The notes: generated by a model from the sequence alone, not told the origin. DNA of 64,000 bases from Salinarimonas sp046292825 (GCF_046292825.1 NZ_JBKBQG010000004.1:97236-161235), one strand, 5' to 3'. Shown: positions 20,065 through 28,460, counted from the stretch's first letter. Numbers and translations are program-made.

Positions 20065-20640
20065 TCAGGCGCCCTGTGCGACGAGCGGCTCGTCGGGGGC
20101 GGCGGCCTCGGCGGGCGTCTCGCCGGCGATTTCCGGCTCCTCGGCCTCCTCGTCCTGGCCTTCGAGCCCGCGCTCGTCGGCGCCCGTCGCCGCGGCGAGG
20201 TTGCGCGCGACCTTGCGCAGGAGCTTGCGCAGCCGGCGGCGGTCCTTCTGGTCGAAGCCCTCGACCATCTCCGCCTCGACCTCGTCCCAGAGCACCTCGA
20301 TCGCGCGCGCCGTCTCGAGACCGCTCGCGGTGAGCCGGACCCGCACGATCCGCGCGTCCTCGGGCTGCGCGCGCCGCTCGACGAGGCCGGAGGCGGCGAG
20401 GCGGGAGACCGTCTTCGAGGCCGTCGGCGGGCGCACCCGCAGCATCTCGGCGAGCGCGCCCATGGTCATCTCGCCCTCGGCGGCGAGCGCCTGGAGCACC
20501 TGCTCCTGCCCCGCGAACAAGCCCAGCTCGCCGAGCCTGTCGCCGATCCGGGCGCGGTGGAGGCGCGAGGCCTGGACGAGCGCCCAGCCGACGCTCTTCG
20601 CCCCCGGATGCCTGTTCTTGCCGTTCGGTTTCGCCGTCAT
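20065..20640 (-). CDS. MarR family transcriptional regulator
   Basis: 191 residues. The winged-helix core is clear: FAGQEQVLQALAAEGEMTMG, recognition helix RPPTASKTVSRLAASGLVER, wing RRAQPEDARIVRVRLT. After the dimerisation helix it carries an unusual acidic Glu/Ala-rich tail of about 35 residues. ATG 20640 is preferred; an ATG 15 bp upstream is in frame. The gene is 188 bp downstream of the tandem oxidoreductases on the same strand, so it might regulate them or redox-active drugs. The ligand is unknown. Confidence 0.88.
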   Translation of the reverse strand: MTAKPNGKNRHPGAKSVGWALVQASRLHRARIGDRLGELGLFAGQEQVLQALAAEGEMTMGALAEMLRVRPPTASKTVSRLAASGLVERRAQPEDARIVRVRLTASGLETARAIEVLWDEVEAEMVEGFDQKDRRRLRKLLRKVARNLAAATGADERGLEGQDEEAEEPEIAGETPAEAAAPDEPLVAQGA

Positions 20641-20715
20641 CTGTAAAGCTCGCATTGGCGTCGCGGCTATCGTTCTGCCGCAACCGCATGAAGCGCGCAT
20701 GACAATTCGTGCGGA

Positions 20716-20828
20716 TCCCTCCCCGGAGGGGAGGAAGGGGCAAGACGCTTGCAGGATCGTCTCCGCCCGGGCCCCACCCGGCCCGTGTCGCTTCGCTCCC
20801 CGGTCCACCCTCCCCTCCGGGGAGGGAT
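20716..20828. repeat. Inverted pair of GC-rich palindromic units (R3)
   Basis: ATCCCTCCCCGGAGGGGAGG at the left and its near reverse complement CCACCCTCCCCTCCGGGGAG (20806-20825) at the right are separated by about 65 bp. Each unit is itself palindromic. The element ends at the stop codon of the oxidoreductase gene (20829), so it may act as a transcript end or RNA-stabilising structure. Confidence 0.65.
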
Positions 20829-21419
20829 TTACGCGATCTGCGCGAGCCTCGCCTCGACGCGGGCGAGGAAGGCCTTGCGGCGCGTATCGTCGGCGGAATC
20901 CATCTGGTGGAGGCCGAGCCAGAAGGTGCGGCAGCCCTTGGCGCAGAGCACCGAGAGCCCCGTGAGCAGAGTGCGGCGCCCCGGCATGCCGATGATCCAC
21001 CACCACCAGGGCGGCGAGCCGAGCGTCGAGATCGCGCCGACGAGGCGGATATTGGTCATCACCCGCGCGATCGGCTTGCCCTTTTCGGGCATCTTGAAGG
21101 TCGCGTGCGGCACCCAGACCCGGTCGAGCCAGCCCTTCAGCATGGCGGGCGGGCCGTACCACCAGGTCGGGTAGACGAACAGCAGCCCGTCCGCCGCGCG
21201 CAGGCGGGCGAGGTGGTCCGCGACGTCCGCCTCGTTGACGCCGGGCGTGTGATAGTCGCGCCGCGCCTGCGCGGACAGGACGGGGTCGAAGCCCTCCGCG
21301 TAGAGGTCGAGGAGATCGACCTCGTGCCCCGCCCGCGTCAGTGCCGCGATCGCGCGGTCGCGCACGGCGGCGTTGAAGCTCTCGGGGCAGGGATGGCAAT
21401 AGACGAGGAGGATGCGCAT
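20829..21419 (-). CDS. Flavodoxin-fold NAD(P)H oxidoreductase (Flavodoxin_2), copy 2
   Basis: 196-residue flavoprotein of the NQO/KefF/MdaB type. It has MRILLVYCHPCPESFNAAV at the FMN/FAD phosphate site and the family motif VYPTWWYGPPAMLKGWLDR. It probably reduces quinones or activates aromatic substrates using NAD(P)H in the cytosol. It is a paralogue of the upstream gene (shared LYAEGFDPVLS) and begins at ATG 21419, overlapping that gene's stop as TGATG. A Trp-rich stretch (PPWWWWIIG) is unusual and may mark a hydrophobic or membrane-facing surface. Confidence 0.88.
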   Translation of the reverse strand: MRILLVYCHPCPESFNAAVRDRAIAALTRAGHEVDLLDLYAEGFDPVLSAQARRDYHTPGVNEADVADHLARLRAADGLLFVYPTWWYGPPAMLKGWLDRVWVPHATFKMPEKGKPIARVMTNIRLVGAISTLGSPPWWWWIIGMPGRRTLLTGLSVLCAKGCRTFWLGLHQMDSADDTRRKAFLARVEARLAQIA

Positions 21420-22000
21420 CAGACGCTCGCGAGGGTCCGCTCGACCCGTTCGAGGAAGGCGCCGCGGCTGTGGGCGGTCGCGTTGTTCATGTCGTAATGG
21501 GCGAGGTAATGGGTTCGCGCGCCGGGCGCCGCCAGCACGCGCAGCATGCGCGTGACGCAACGGCGCGGCGGATCGCCCATGAGGAAGGCCCGCCAGCGCG
21601 CGGCGCCGTAGGTCGTCACGCTGACGAGAAGGCGGATGTTCGAGAGGTTGGGCGCCACCCGCCCGTTCTCGATGCGGAAGCTGACGCCGGGCAGGAACAC
21701 GCGATCGAGAAAGCCCTTCAGGATCGCCGGAAAGCCGAAATTCCACACCGGATTGACGAGGACGAGCCCCTGCGCGCGCTCGAGCCGCTCGACATAAGCC
21801 TCGACCGGGGCGCGATTGGCGGGGATCGCGTGGTAGCCGCGCCGCTCCGCGAGCGACAGGACGGGGTCGAAGCCCTCTGCGTAGAGATCGCAATCGTCGA
21901 CCTCGTGCCCGCGCGCGGCCAGCGTCGCGACGACCCTGCGGTGGAGCGCGGCGACGTAGCTCTCCGGGTCGGGATGGGCGTAGAGGACGAGGATGCGCAT
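21419..22000 (-). CDS. Flavodoxin-fold NAD(P)H oxidoreductase (Flavodoxin_2), copy 1
   Basis: 193 residues with the same fold: MRILVLYAHPDPESYVAAL, LYAEGFDPVLS, and VNPVWNFGFPAILKGFLDR. In place of the Trp-rich loop it has VTTYGAARWRAFLMG. It forms a two-gene unit with the downstream paralogue through a 1-nt TGATG overlap, suggesting a tandem duplication with divergence. The start is the ATG about 70 bp inside the 178-bp repeat at 22073, so the gene lies just downstream of that repeat. Substrate unknown. Confidence 0.88.
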   Translation of the reverse strand: MRILVLYAHPDPESYVAALHRRVVATLAARGHEVDDCDLYAEGFDPVLSLAERRGYHAIPANRAPVEAYVERLERAQGLVLVNPVWNFGFPAILKGFLDRVFLPGVSFRIENGRVAPNLSNIRLLVSVTTYGAARWRAFLMGDPPRRCVTRMLRVLAAPGARTHYLAHYDMNNATAHSRGAFLERVERTLASV

Positions 22001-22072
22001 GTCAGGGCGATCTCCCCTCGAGAGAGGGCGCCGCTCTCCTTCCCCTGAGAGCCTGAAAGCCTCTCTCACGGG

Positions 22073-22250
22073 TGTCATCCCGGACGCCGAAGGCGATCCG
22101 GGACCCAGAAACACGACGTGCCAGTCGCAGCCTGTAGGCTGCGTTTCTCCGACGAAGGCTGCCCGACGGGAGCGGAACGAGCGCGGCATGCGCGCTCGAA
22201 CGCTCGTCGAGGGTATGGGTGCCGGGTCCGCTTCGCGGCCCGGGATGACA
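22073..22250 (+). repeat. MITE-like 178-bp repeat R1, copy 1
   Basis: Bounded by a perfect 11-bp terminal inverted repeat, TGTCATCCCGG at the left and CCGGGATGACA at the right. Both ends extend into larger palindromes (CGCCGAAGGCG and CCGCTTCGCGG cores). The interior matches the second copy at 28282-28460 in inverted orientation over nearly its whole length by eye, including GCAGCCTGTAGGCTGC. It encodes no transposase. No clear target-site duplication is visible. Confidence 0.85.
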
Positions 22251-22329
22251 GCGTTGGAATGGATTCCAACCCGTGGTGCGAAGGAGAGGGAGCGCGCCGT
22301 TTCGGTCGCGCGAGCCTGCGCGCGGAGCG

Positions 22330-22366
22330 CCCTCACCCCCGGCCCCTCTCCCGTCCGGGAGAGGGG
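22330..22366 (+). repeat. 37-bp palindromic repeat R2, copy 1
   Basis: CCCTCACCCC followed by the hairpin CCCCTCTCCC-GTCC-GGGAGAGGGG. Related copies are at 46840-46876 (same orientation) and 46736-46771 (inverted). It sits just beyond the stop of the FAD oxidoreductase gene, so it could serve as a transcript-end hairpin. Confidence 0.8.
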
Positions 22367-22387
22367 GGAGCGTCGCGTCGCTCATCC

Positions 22388-23803
22388 TCAGCCCTCCGCG
22401 AGCCCGCGAAACAGGAAGGTCTTGCCCGACTTGTAATCGTAGCTCGGGTCCTCCCAGGCGATCATCTTGCCGGGGTTGAGGAGGCCCTGCGGGTCGGCCT
22501 CGCGCTTGAAGGCGAGCTGGACCTCGTCGGTCTGCTTCATGCCGCCCTCTTCCAGCGTGTAGCGGTGCGGGTTGAAGATCGGCGCGCCCATCTCCTCGTG
22601 GATCGCCATGATCTCCTCGAGCCGCTCCTCGCTCGTGAAGCGCACGAGCGGCAGGCCGAAGCAGGTGACCTTGCCGTCGAACTTCACGAATTCGAGATGC
22701 GCCGGCAATTCGTCGCCGAAGCGCTCGTGGATGCGCGCGACGAGCTCGACCTGGTTGGGGAAGGGATAGAGCACCTGCAGATAGGTGACCGTCGGGTCGT
22801 CGCGAAGCGCGCGCAATGTGGTGTGGTTCCAGGACAGCTCGAAGACCGGCGGCAGCCCCTTCGCCTCCTCCGGCGAGAGCGTATCCGAGCGCATCAGCAA
22901 TTCGGCGCCCTTGTGCCGGCGAACCAGAGCGAGGAACGGATCGAGCGCGAAATCGGCCACCATCGCCATGACGAGATGCTTCTCGCGCGGCAGGAATTTC
23001 TGGTGGCGCTTGAAATGGTCGTGCGGAACGGGCGCGGCGACGACGGCGAGTTCCTTGAGAAGCAGCCCGTCCTGCTCGCCGAGCATGTTGGCGAGCTCGG
23101 CCGCGCCGCGCAGCGTCTCGCAGCCGACGATCACGTCGACCCAGGCATAAGCCGGCGCGAGCGGCATCTCGACCTTGGTGATGATGCCGTTCGTACCGTA
23201 GGCGTGCGAGACCTTGTGGAGATCGTCCCCGCCGAGCGTCAGCACGCGCGGGCTCGCCTCCATCGTCACCACCTCGAGCGAGACGATGTTGCCCGCATCC
23301 CGCAAGCCGCCCCAGCGGATCGAGCCGATGCCGCCCGAGCCGCCGGCGATGAAGCCGCCGATCGAGGCGGTGTGGTAGGTCGAGGGATGCAGCCGCATCT
23401 CCTGGCGCGAATCGGCGCGCGTGACCTTGTCGATCGCCGCGATCACGGCGCCGGGCTCGGCGACGACGCGCCCGTGGCCGATCTCGAGCACCTGCGCGAA
23501 GCCGGAGAGGTCGAGCACGATCCCGCCCGAGAGCGGCATCGCCTGCCCGTAATTGCCGGTGCCGGTGCCGCGCGGCGTGACCGGGATGCCGAGCGCGTGG
23601 GCGGCCGCGAGCGTCGCGATCACCTCGTCGCGGGTCTTGGGCGAGACCACGATGTCGCCCGTCACCGATTCGAGCTGGCGCTTGAGGGTCGGCGAGTACC
23701 AGAAGAAGTCGCGGCTCTTCTGCTTGACGAGCGCCGGGTTCTCCTCGGTCCTGATGCCGGAGAGGCGCGCCTTCAGGCCCTCGATGTCGTAGCGTCCGCT
23801 CAT
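22388..23803 (-). CDS. FAD-binding oxidoreductase (FAD_binding_4 / GlcD-like)
   Basis: 471-residue flavoenzyme of the vanillyl-alcohol-oxidase/GlcD superfamily. The PCMH FAD-binding region (about 45-225) contains VSPKTRDEVIATL, PVTPRGTGTGNYGQAMPLSGG and STYHTASIGGFIAGGSGGIG. The substrate-binding half ends LLNPGKMIAWE, a typical C-terminal cue. It oxidises a hydroxy-acid or related small molecule; the substrate is not evident. It is the last gene of the importer-amidohydrolase operon (39 bp after the CodA-like gene), so it likely processes the same imported compound. Confidence 0.85.
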   Translation of the reverse strand: MSGRYDIEGLKARLSGIRTEENPALVKQKSRDFFWYSPTLKRQLESVTGDIVVSPKTRDEVIATLAAAHALGIPVTPRGTGTGNYGQAMPLSGGIVLDLSGFAQVLEIGHGRVVAEPGAVIAAIDKVTRADSRQEMRLHPSTYHTASIGGFIAGGSGGIGSIRWGGLRDAGNIVSLEVVTMEASPRVLTLGGDDLHKVSHAYGTNGIITKVEMPLAPAYAWVDVIVGCETLRGAAELANMLGEQDGLLLKELAVVAAPVPHDHFKRHQKFLPREKHLVMAMVADFALDPFLALVRRHKGAELLMRSDTLSPEEAKGLPPVFELSWNHTTLRALRDDPTVTYLQVLYPFPNQVELVARIHERFGDELPAHLEFVKFDGKVTCFGLPLVRFTSEERLEEIMAIHEEMGAPIFNPHRYTLEEGGMKQTDEVQLAFKREADPQGLLNPGKMIAWEDPSYDYKSGKTFLFRGLAEG

Positions 23804-23842
23804 GCTCGCTCCTCGCGCTCGTCCTCGACGCGGCTGTTCTTC

Positions 23843-25183
23843 TCAGAGGCCGACGATATCGTCCAGCTCGGAATAATCGGGGGGCGTGTTGTCGATCGCG
23901 CGCCCGGCCACGACGATCGTCCGGTCGGATTGCGGGCGCGACAGGAGCTCCGTCATCGCCCGCGCCCGCACGATCACGAGATCCGCCGGGTCGCCGGCTT
24001 CGAGCCGCCCGTGGCGATCGAGCCCCATCACGTCGGCGGGCGTCGCGGCGACCGTGCGCAGCCAATTGCGGTCGGAATGGTCGAGATGGCAGATCCGCGT
24101 CGCCTCGCGGAAGACCTCGAGGAGATCGAGGTCGCCATAGGCGTAGAACGGGTCGCGCGTGTTGTCGGAGGCGACCATCACGGGGATGCCGGCCGCCTTC
24201 AATTCGTGCAGCGGCGCGACCCCGCGCAGCCGCGGCGTGCGCCCGCTCGCGCGATCCTGGAGATATTGGTTGCACATCGGCAGGGAGACGACGGCGAGCC
24301 GCGCCTCGCAGGCGAGATCGATGGTGCGGGCGAGATCGTCCTCGTCCATGGTCGCGAGCGCGCAGCAATGGCCGCACAGGATCTTGCCGCGGAAGCGGTT
24401 GCGGATCGCGGCCTGCGCGATGCGCGAAAGCGTGCGGGCGTCCGGCGCGAGGCTCTCGTCGACGTGCAGGTCGACGTCGAGCCCCTCCGCGGCGGCGGCC
24501 TGGAACAGGCGGTCGAGCGCGGCGTCGAGCTTCGCATCGGGCGCCGCTCCGAGATAGGTCACGCCGCCGAGCACGCCCTCGTAGCGCGCGACCGTCTCGA
24601 CGATCGCGCGGAATTGCGGCTCGTCGTCGAGAACGAGGTCGATCGGCAGAAGCGCGGTCGCCTGCAGCGCGATCACGCCGGCCCAGTTCTCGCGCATCTC
24701 CGCGAAGACGGGCCAGGAGATCGCGGTCTGCTTGCCGATCGAATCGAGATGGGTGCGGATCGCGCCCGTGCCGTGGGCGAGCGCGCAGCGCAGGGCGAAA
24801 TCCATGCGGCGGGCGACGTCCTGCGCGCTCCAATTCGCCTCGCGGTCCGCCTCCGCCGCCGCGAGCGCGCCCATGAAGCTGCCGTCCGGGTTGCGGCGGC
24901 GCGGCCAGATGTGGCCCTTGTCGAGATGGGTGTGGATGTCGACGAGCCGCGGCAGGACGATCGCCCCGCCGCAATCGACGCGCGGCACGTCCTCCCCGTC
25001 GAGGTGGAAGCCGCCGGCGGGCGCGAGGCTCGCGATCCGCCCGTTCTCGATCATGACGTCGATGCGCATGAACCCGTCGGCATCGGCGGCGACGCCGCCG
25101 GCGGAGACGAGGCAGGCCGGCGCGCGCGCGTTCTCGAGCCGGAAGGCGCGAGCGTCGGGAAGGGGGAGGAAGCCGCGGGCCAT
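23843..25183 (-). CDS. Cytosine deaminase-like amidohydrolase (CodA family)
   Basis: 446-residue metal-dependent TIM-barrel hydrolase. Metal-site motifs are VDIHTHLDKGHIWPR, the His/Glu pair in VDLHVDES, GHCCAL, and the Asp of MVASDNTRDPFYAYG. The latter is characteristic of CodA-type cytosine or isoguanine deaminases and related N-heterocycle hydrolases. The N-terminal segment of about 60 residues and the C-terminal strands complete the composite beta-sandwich. ATG 25183 is one base after the permease TGA. Function in the operon: hydrolysis or deamination of the imported compound. The precise substrate is uncertain. Confidence 0.85.
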   Translation of the reverse strand: MARGFLPLPDARAFRLENARAPACLVSAGGVAADADGFMRIDVMIENGRIASLAPAGGFHLDGEDVPRVDCGGAIVLPRLVDIHTHLDKGHIWPRRRNPDGSFMGALAAAEADREANWSAQDVARRMDFALRCALAHGTGAIRTHLDSIGKQTAISWPVFAEMRENWAGVIALQATALLPIDLVLDDEPQFRAIVETVARYEGVLGGVTYLGAAPDAKLDAALDRLFQAAAAEGLDVDLHVDESLAPDARTLSRIAQAAIRNRFRGKILCGHCCALATMDEDDLARTIDLACEARLAVVSLPMCNQYLQDRASGRTPRLRGVAPLHELKAAGIPVMVASDNTRDPFYAYGDLDLLEVFREATRICHLDHSDRNWLRTVAATPADVMGLDRHGRLEAGDPADLVIVRARAMTELLSRPQSDRTIVVAGRAIDNTPPDYSELDDIVGL

Positions 25184-25184
25184 C

Positions 25185-26093
25185 TCAGCGCTCCCGCTTC
25201 AGAGCGCTCTCGTGCCAGCGCCGCAAGAGGAGATGCGAGAGCGCCGACATCGCGAGGAAGATCACGACGCCCGTCACCGAGAGGAGCGCGAGCGCGGCGA
25301 ACAGGCGGGGGATGTTGAGCCGGAACTGGCTCTCGATGATGCGATAGGCGAGCCCCGACCCCGCCCCCGCCGACCCCGCCGCGATCTCGGCGACGACAGC
25401 GCCGATGAGCGCGAGCCCGCCGGCGATCTTGAGGCCGGCGAGGAAATAGGGCAGGGCGGCCGGCGCGCGCAGATACCAGAGCGCCTTCACCCGCGACAGG
25501 AAGCGCCCGACCCGGGGCGGCGCCCATTTCGGCCGGGTCGAGCCGTAGAGGTCGAACAGCTCGAGCAGGTTGCGGTCGACCGATTGCAGGCCGAGCGTCG
25601 TGTTCGACAGGATCGGGAAGAAGGCGACGATCCAGGCGCAGGTGAGGACGGCGGCCTCCTGCGGCATGTAGATGAGGAGGAGCGGCGAGATCGCGACGAC
25701 CGGCGTCACCTGCAGGACGACGGCATAGGGATAGAGCGAATATTCGACGATCCGCGACAGCGACAGGAGCACCGCGAGCGACACGCCGCCGAGGACCGCG
25801 AGCGCGAGGCCGAGGAAGGTCGTCCGCAAGGTCTGCAGCAGCGAGCCGAACAGGAGCGGCCAATCCGCGATCAGCGTCGCCCAGATCCGGCTCGGCGCGG
25901 GCAGGATGAAATGGGGGACGTTGTAGGCGACGACGTAGCTCTCCCACCCGAGCAGGAGGAGCGCGAACAGGCCGAGCGGCAGGGCGATCTTGAGAACGCG
26001 GCCGAAATCGCGCTTCTCGGCGGGAGCGGCCGCGGCGGAGGGAGCCTCGACGGAGGTCGGCATGGAGCGGGTCGTCAGGTCGGTGGTCGCCAT
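25185..26093 (-). CDS. ABC transporter permease (SsuC/ThiX-like)
   Basis: 302-residue inner-membrane subunit of a nitrate/sulfonate/pyrimidine-type importer, with about six TM helices. The start at 26093 follows GGAGG with good spacing, after a low-complexity Thr/Ala cytosolic N-terminus. The EAA loop region is seen as LRAPAALPYFLAGLKIAGGLA. An inserted segment before it (FDLYGSTRPKWAPPRVGRFL) is unusually long and charged. It is 11 bp after the ATPase gene and 1 bp before the amidohydrolase gene. Confidence 0.88.
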   Translation of the reverse strand: MATTDLTTRSMPTSVEAPSAAAAPAEKRDFGRVLKIALPLGLFALLLLGWESYVVAYNVPHFILPAPSRIWATLIADWPLLFGSLLQTLRTTFLGLALAVLGGVSLAVLLSLSRIVEYSLYPYAVVLQVTPVVAISPLLLIYMPQEAAVLTCAWIVAFFPILSNTTLGLQSVDRNLLELFDLYGSTRPKWAPPRVGRFLSRVKALWYLRAPAALPYFLAGLKIAGGLALIGAVVAEIAAGSAGAGSGLAYRIIESQFRLNIPRLFAALALLSVTGVVIFLAMSALSHLLLRRWHESALKRER

Positions 26094-26104
26094 CGGGCCC
26101 TCCT

Positions 26105-26935
26105 TCACAGATGCTCGTCGGCGCCCATCGCGCCGTGGAGGGCGGCGCTCGTGCGCCGGCACAGATCCGCGTAGAGCGCCGTCGTGCGGAAGCTCTCGTC
26201 GCGGGGGGAGGGCTCGTCCACCGGGATCTCGGCGACGATGCGCCCGGGGCGAGCCGCCATCACCACGATTCGCGTCGAGAGATAGACGCTCTCGTAGACC
26301 GAATGGGTGACGAACACGATCGTGCAGCCGAATTCCTTCTGCAGCCGCAGGAGATCGTCGTTCAGCTTGAAGCGGGTGATCTCGTCGAGCGCGGCGAAGG
26401 GCTCGTCCATGAGCAGGATCTTGGGCCGCAGCGACAGCGCGCGGGCGATCGAGACGCGCATCTTCATGCCGCCGGAGAGCTCGCGCGGATAGGCGTGCGC
26501 GAATTTGTCGAGGCCCACGAGGGCGAGGCAGGAGGCGATCGCGCCCTGCGCCTCCCGCCGCGAGACGCCGCGCAGGCGAAGCGGCAGGAAGACGTTGTCG
26601 GCGACGTTCGCCCAGGGCATCAGGGTCGGCTCCTGGAAGACGAAGCCGATGTCGCCGCGATGGTCGTCCCCGTCCGCCGCGCCCGGCCAGACCACCCGCC
26701 CGCGCGAGGGATCGACGAGGCCGGCGAGGATTCGCAGCGCCGTCGACTTCCCGCAGCCGGAGGGACCGAGCAGCGACACGAATTCCTGTCCGCGTATGTC
26801 GAGGTCGAGCCCGGACAGAGCGACCGTGCCGTTGGCGAAGGTCTTGTCGACGCCCTCGAGCGAGACGAGCGTCTGCCCGGCGCGGACGGGGCGGGGCGGC
26901 GAATCGGCGCGGGCGGTCGTTACGGTCACGGGCAT
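26105..26935 (-). CDS. ABC transporter ATP-binding protein (SsuB/TauB/ThiZ-like)
   Basis: 276 residues. Walker A is GPSGCGKST, Q-loop FVFQEPTLMPWANV, signature LSGGMKMRVSIARAL, Walker B ILLMDEPFAALDEIT and H-loop VTHSVYESVYLS. This set is typical of nitrate/sulfonate/taurine and pyrimidine-precursor importers. ATG 26935 is chosen because the sequence upstream to 26983 is Arg/Pro-rich and lacks family similarity. It lies 76 bp downstream of the binding-protein gene. Confidence 0.92.
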   Translation of the reverse strand: MPVTVTTARADSPPRPVRAGQTLVSLEGVDKTFANGTVALSGLDLDIRGQEFVSLLGPSGCGKSTALRILAGLVDPSRGRVVWPGAADGDDHRGDIGFVFQEPTLMPWANVADNVFLPLRLRGVSRREAQGAIASCLALVGLDKFAHAYPRELSGGMKMRVSIARALSLRPKILLMDEPFAALDEITRFKLNDDLLRLQKEFGCTIVFVTHSVYESVYLSTRIVVMAARPGRIVAEIPVDEPSPRDESFRTTALYADLCRRTSAALHGAMGADEHL

Positions 26936-27011
26936 CGGCTGCGTCCGGCGGCGCGGGGGAAGCGACCGGGCGCGCCGCCGCACGCCCGGCCGACCTCTTC
27001 CTACGCGGTCT

Positions 27012-28025
27012 TCACTGCGGGCGCAGCTCGATTCCGACCTTCGCGTTGACGAAATCGAGCATGTAGGCCTGGCGGAAATCGAGGTCCGCCGGGAACAGGC
27101 CCGCAGCGACCATGCGGTTGAAGAAGCTCTCCATCCGGGCGTCGGTCATGGCGCCGATGCCGAGCTCCAGCGTGTCGCCCGAATCGACGATGCCGTATTC
27201 CTTGAGCTTCTCGATCGAATACTCGATCTTCTCGAGCGTCATCTCCGGATTGTCGGCGAGGATCAGCTCGTTGGCGGCGGCATTGTCGCCGTAGAGATAA
27301 TTGTACCAGCCGAGGATCGAGCCCTCGACGAAGCAGCGCACCACTTCCGGGTCGCTCTCGACCAGTTCGCGGCGCGTCTCGATCGTGGTGGAATAGGTGT
27401 CGAAGCCGTAATCGGCGAGCAGGAACACGTTCGGCGTGAAGCCGGCCTCCTGCTCGATGGCGAAGGGCTCGGAGGTCAGGTAGCCCTGCTGGACCGCGCG
27501 CGGATTGGCGAGGAAGGGCGCCGGGTTGAAGGTGTAGGGCTGGGTGTTCGCCTCCGAGAAGCCGTGCTCGACGATCAGCCACTGATAGAAGGTCGCGAGG
27601 CCCTCGCGGCCCACCAGGATCGCCGGGCTCTCGCGCAGGCTCTCGAAGGTGTCGAACTCGCCCGGATGCGACATCAGGATCTGCGGATCCTTCTGGAACA
27701 TCGCGGCGACGACGATCGTCGGAATCTCCTCCTGGATCGCGGAGAAGGCCTGGATCATGTTGCCGCCCATGTAGAAGTCGATCCGCCCGACGGGGAGCAG
27801 CATGCGGTTGTTCGCCTGCGGCCCGCCGGGGACGATCTCGACGTCGAGCCCGCACGCGGCGTAGGTGCCGTCGGCGACCGCCTGGTAGAAGCCGCCGTGC
27901 TCGGCCTGGGCGACCCAGTTGGTGCCGAAGCGGACCTGCCGGAGGTCCTGCGCCGCCAGGGGCCCGGCGAGGAGCGCGAGGCCGGAGGCGGCGCACGCGA
28001 GCGTCGCGATGGTGTGAAGCTTCAT
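27012..28025 (-). CDS. ABC transporter substrate-binding protein, NMT1/THI5-like
   Basis: 337 residues with a signal peptide (MKLHTIATLACAASGLALLAG, cleavage near LAAQD). The NMT1/THI5-like type II periplasmic-binding fold opens FGTNWVAQAEHGGFYQAVADG and continues with the ligand-pocket segment LPVGRIDFYMGGNM. Relatives bind pyrimidine precursors (ThiY), sulfonates or other small heterocycles. The CodA-like enzyme downstream favours an N-heterocycle, which is inference. No TPP-riboswitch signature is visible in the upstream DNA. This is the first gene of the operon. Confidence 0.9.
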   Translation of the reverse strand: MKLHTIATLACAASGLALLAGPLAAQDLRQVRFGTNWVAQAEHGGFYQAVADGTYAACGLDVEIVPGGPQANNRMLLPVGRIDFYMGGNMIQAFSAIQEEIPTIVVAAMFQKDPQILMSHPGEFDTFESLRESPAILVGREGLATFYQWLIVEHGFSEANTQPYTFNPAPFLANPRAVQQGYLTSEPFAIEQEAGFTPNVFLLADYGFDTYSTTIETRRELVESDPEVVRCFVEGSILGWYNYLYGDNAAANELILADNPEMTLEKIEYSIEKLKEYGIVDSGDTLELGIGAMTDARMESFFNRMVAAGLFPADLDFRQAYMLDFVNAKVGIELRPQ

Positions 28026-28281
28026 CTGCCTAACCCTGCCTGTTCAAGTGCCTAAACTCTGGGCAATCCCGCCGCGCGGGCCCCTCAGTCTTGCGAGGCG
28101 CGCACGAGCTTGGCAAGGGTCGTGCCGTTGGGAGAGGGGTGCGACGGATGGCGTCGTCCACCGCGACGGTCTCCCGCGCCCCGCCGGGCCGGGGAGCGCA
28201 CGCCTCGGCGTCCTGCCTGCGTTGGCCGAAGGCGGTGCGGCCGCTCTCCTTCGCCTGGGCGTTCGTTAATCTTTCGCAGGT
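28026..28281. other. Leader/promoter region of the ABC importer operon
   Basis: About 256 bp between the binding-protein gene and repeat R1 copy 2; the whole gene-free stretch runs to 28557. It must contain the operon promoter on the minus strand. I see no recognisable riboswitch, operator or small gene. Beyond R1, 28461-28557 also shows nothing identifiable. Confidence 0.45.
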
Positions 28282-28460
28282 TGTCATCCCGGGCCGCGAA
28301 GCGGACCCGGGACCCATAAACTCGACGACAGGTTCGAGCGCGCATGCCGCGCTCGTTCCGCTACATTCGGGCAGCTTCCGCCGGAGAAACGCAGCCTACA
28401 GGCTGCGACTGAGACGTCGTGGTTCTGGGTCCCGGATCGCCTTCGGCGTCCGGGATGACA
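28282..28460 (-). repeat. MITE-like repeat R1, copy 2 (179 bp, inverted relative to copy 1)
   Basis: The same terminal inverted repeats, TGTCATCCCGG and CCGGGATGACA, and the same interior as 22073-22250, but on the opposite strand; the copy is one base longer. Its left palindrome (CCGCGAAGCGG core) corresponds to the right end of copy 1. Together the two copies bracket the ABC-amidohydrolase-FAD operon. No target-site duplication was recognised. Confidence 0.85.

Noticed and set aside
22118..25318. A 1066-codon plus-strand open frame over the FAD oxidoreductase and amidohydrolase
   Set aside because: It is antisense to two genes with recognisable catalytic motifs and has no domain of its own.
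28026..28281. TPP or similar riboswitch upstream of the NMT1-type binding protein
   Set aside because: The characteristic CUGAGA and ACCUGAUC-type elements of the TPP aptamer are not visible on the minus strand.
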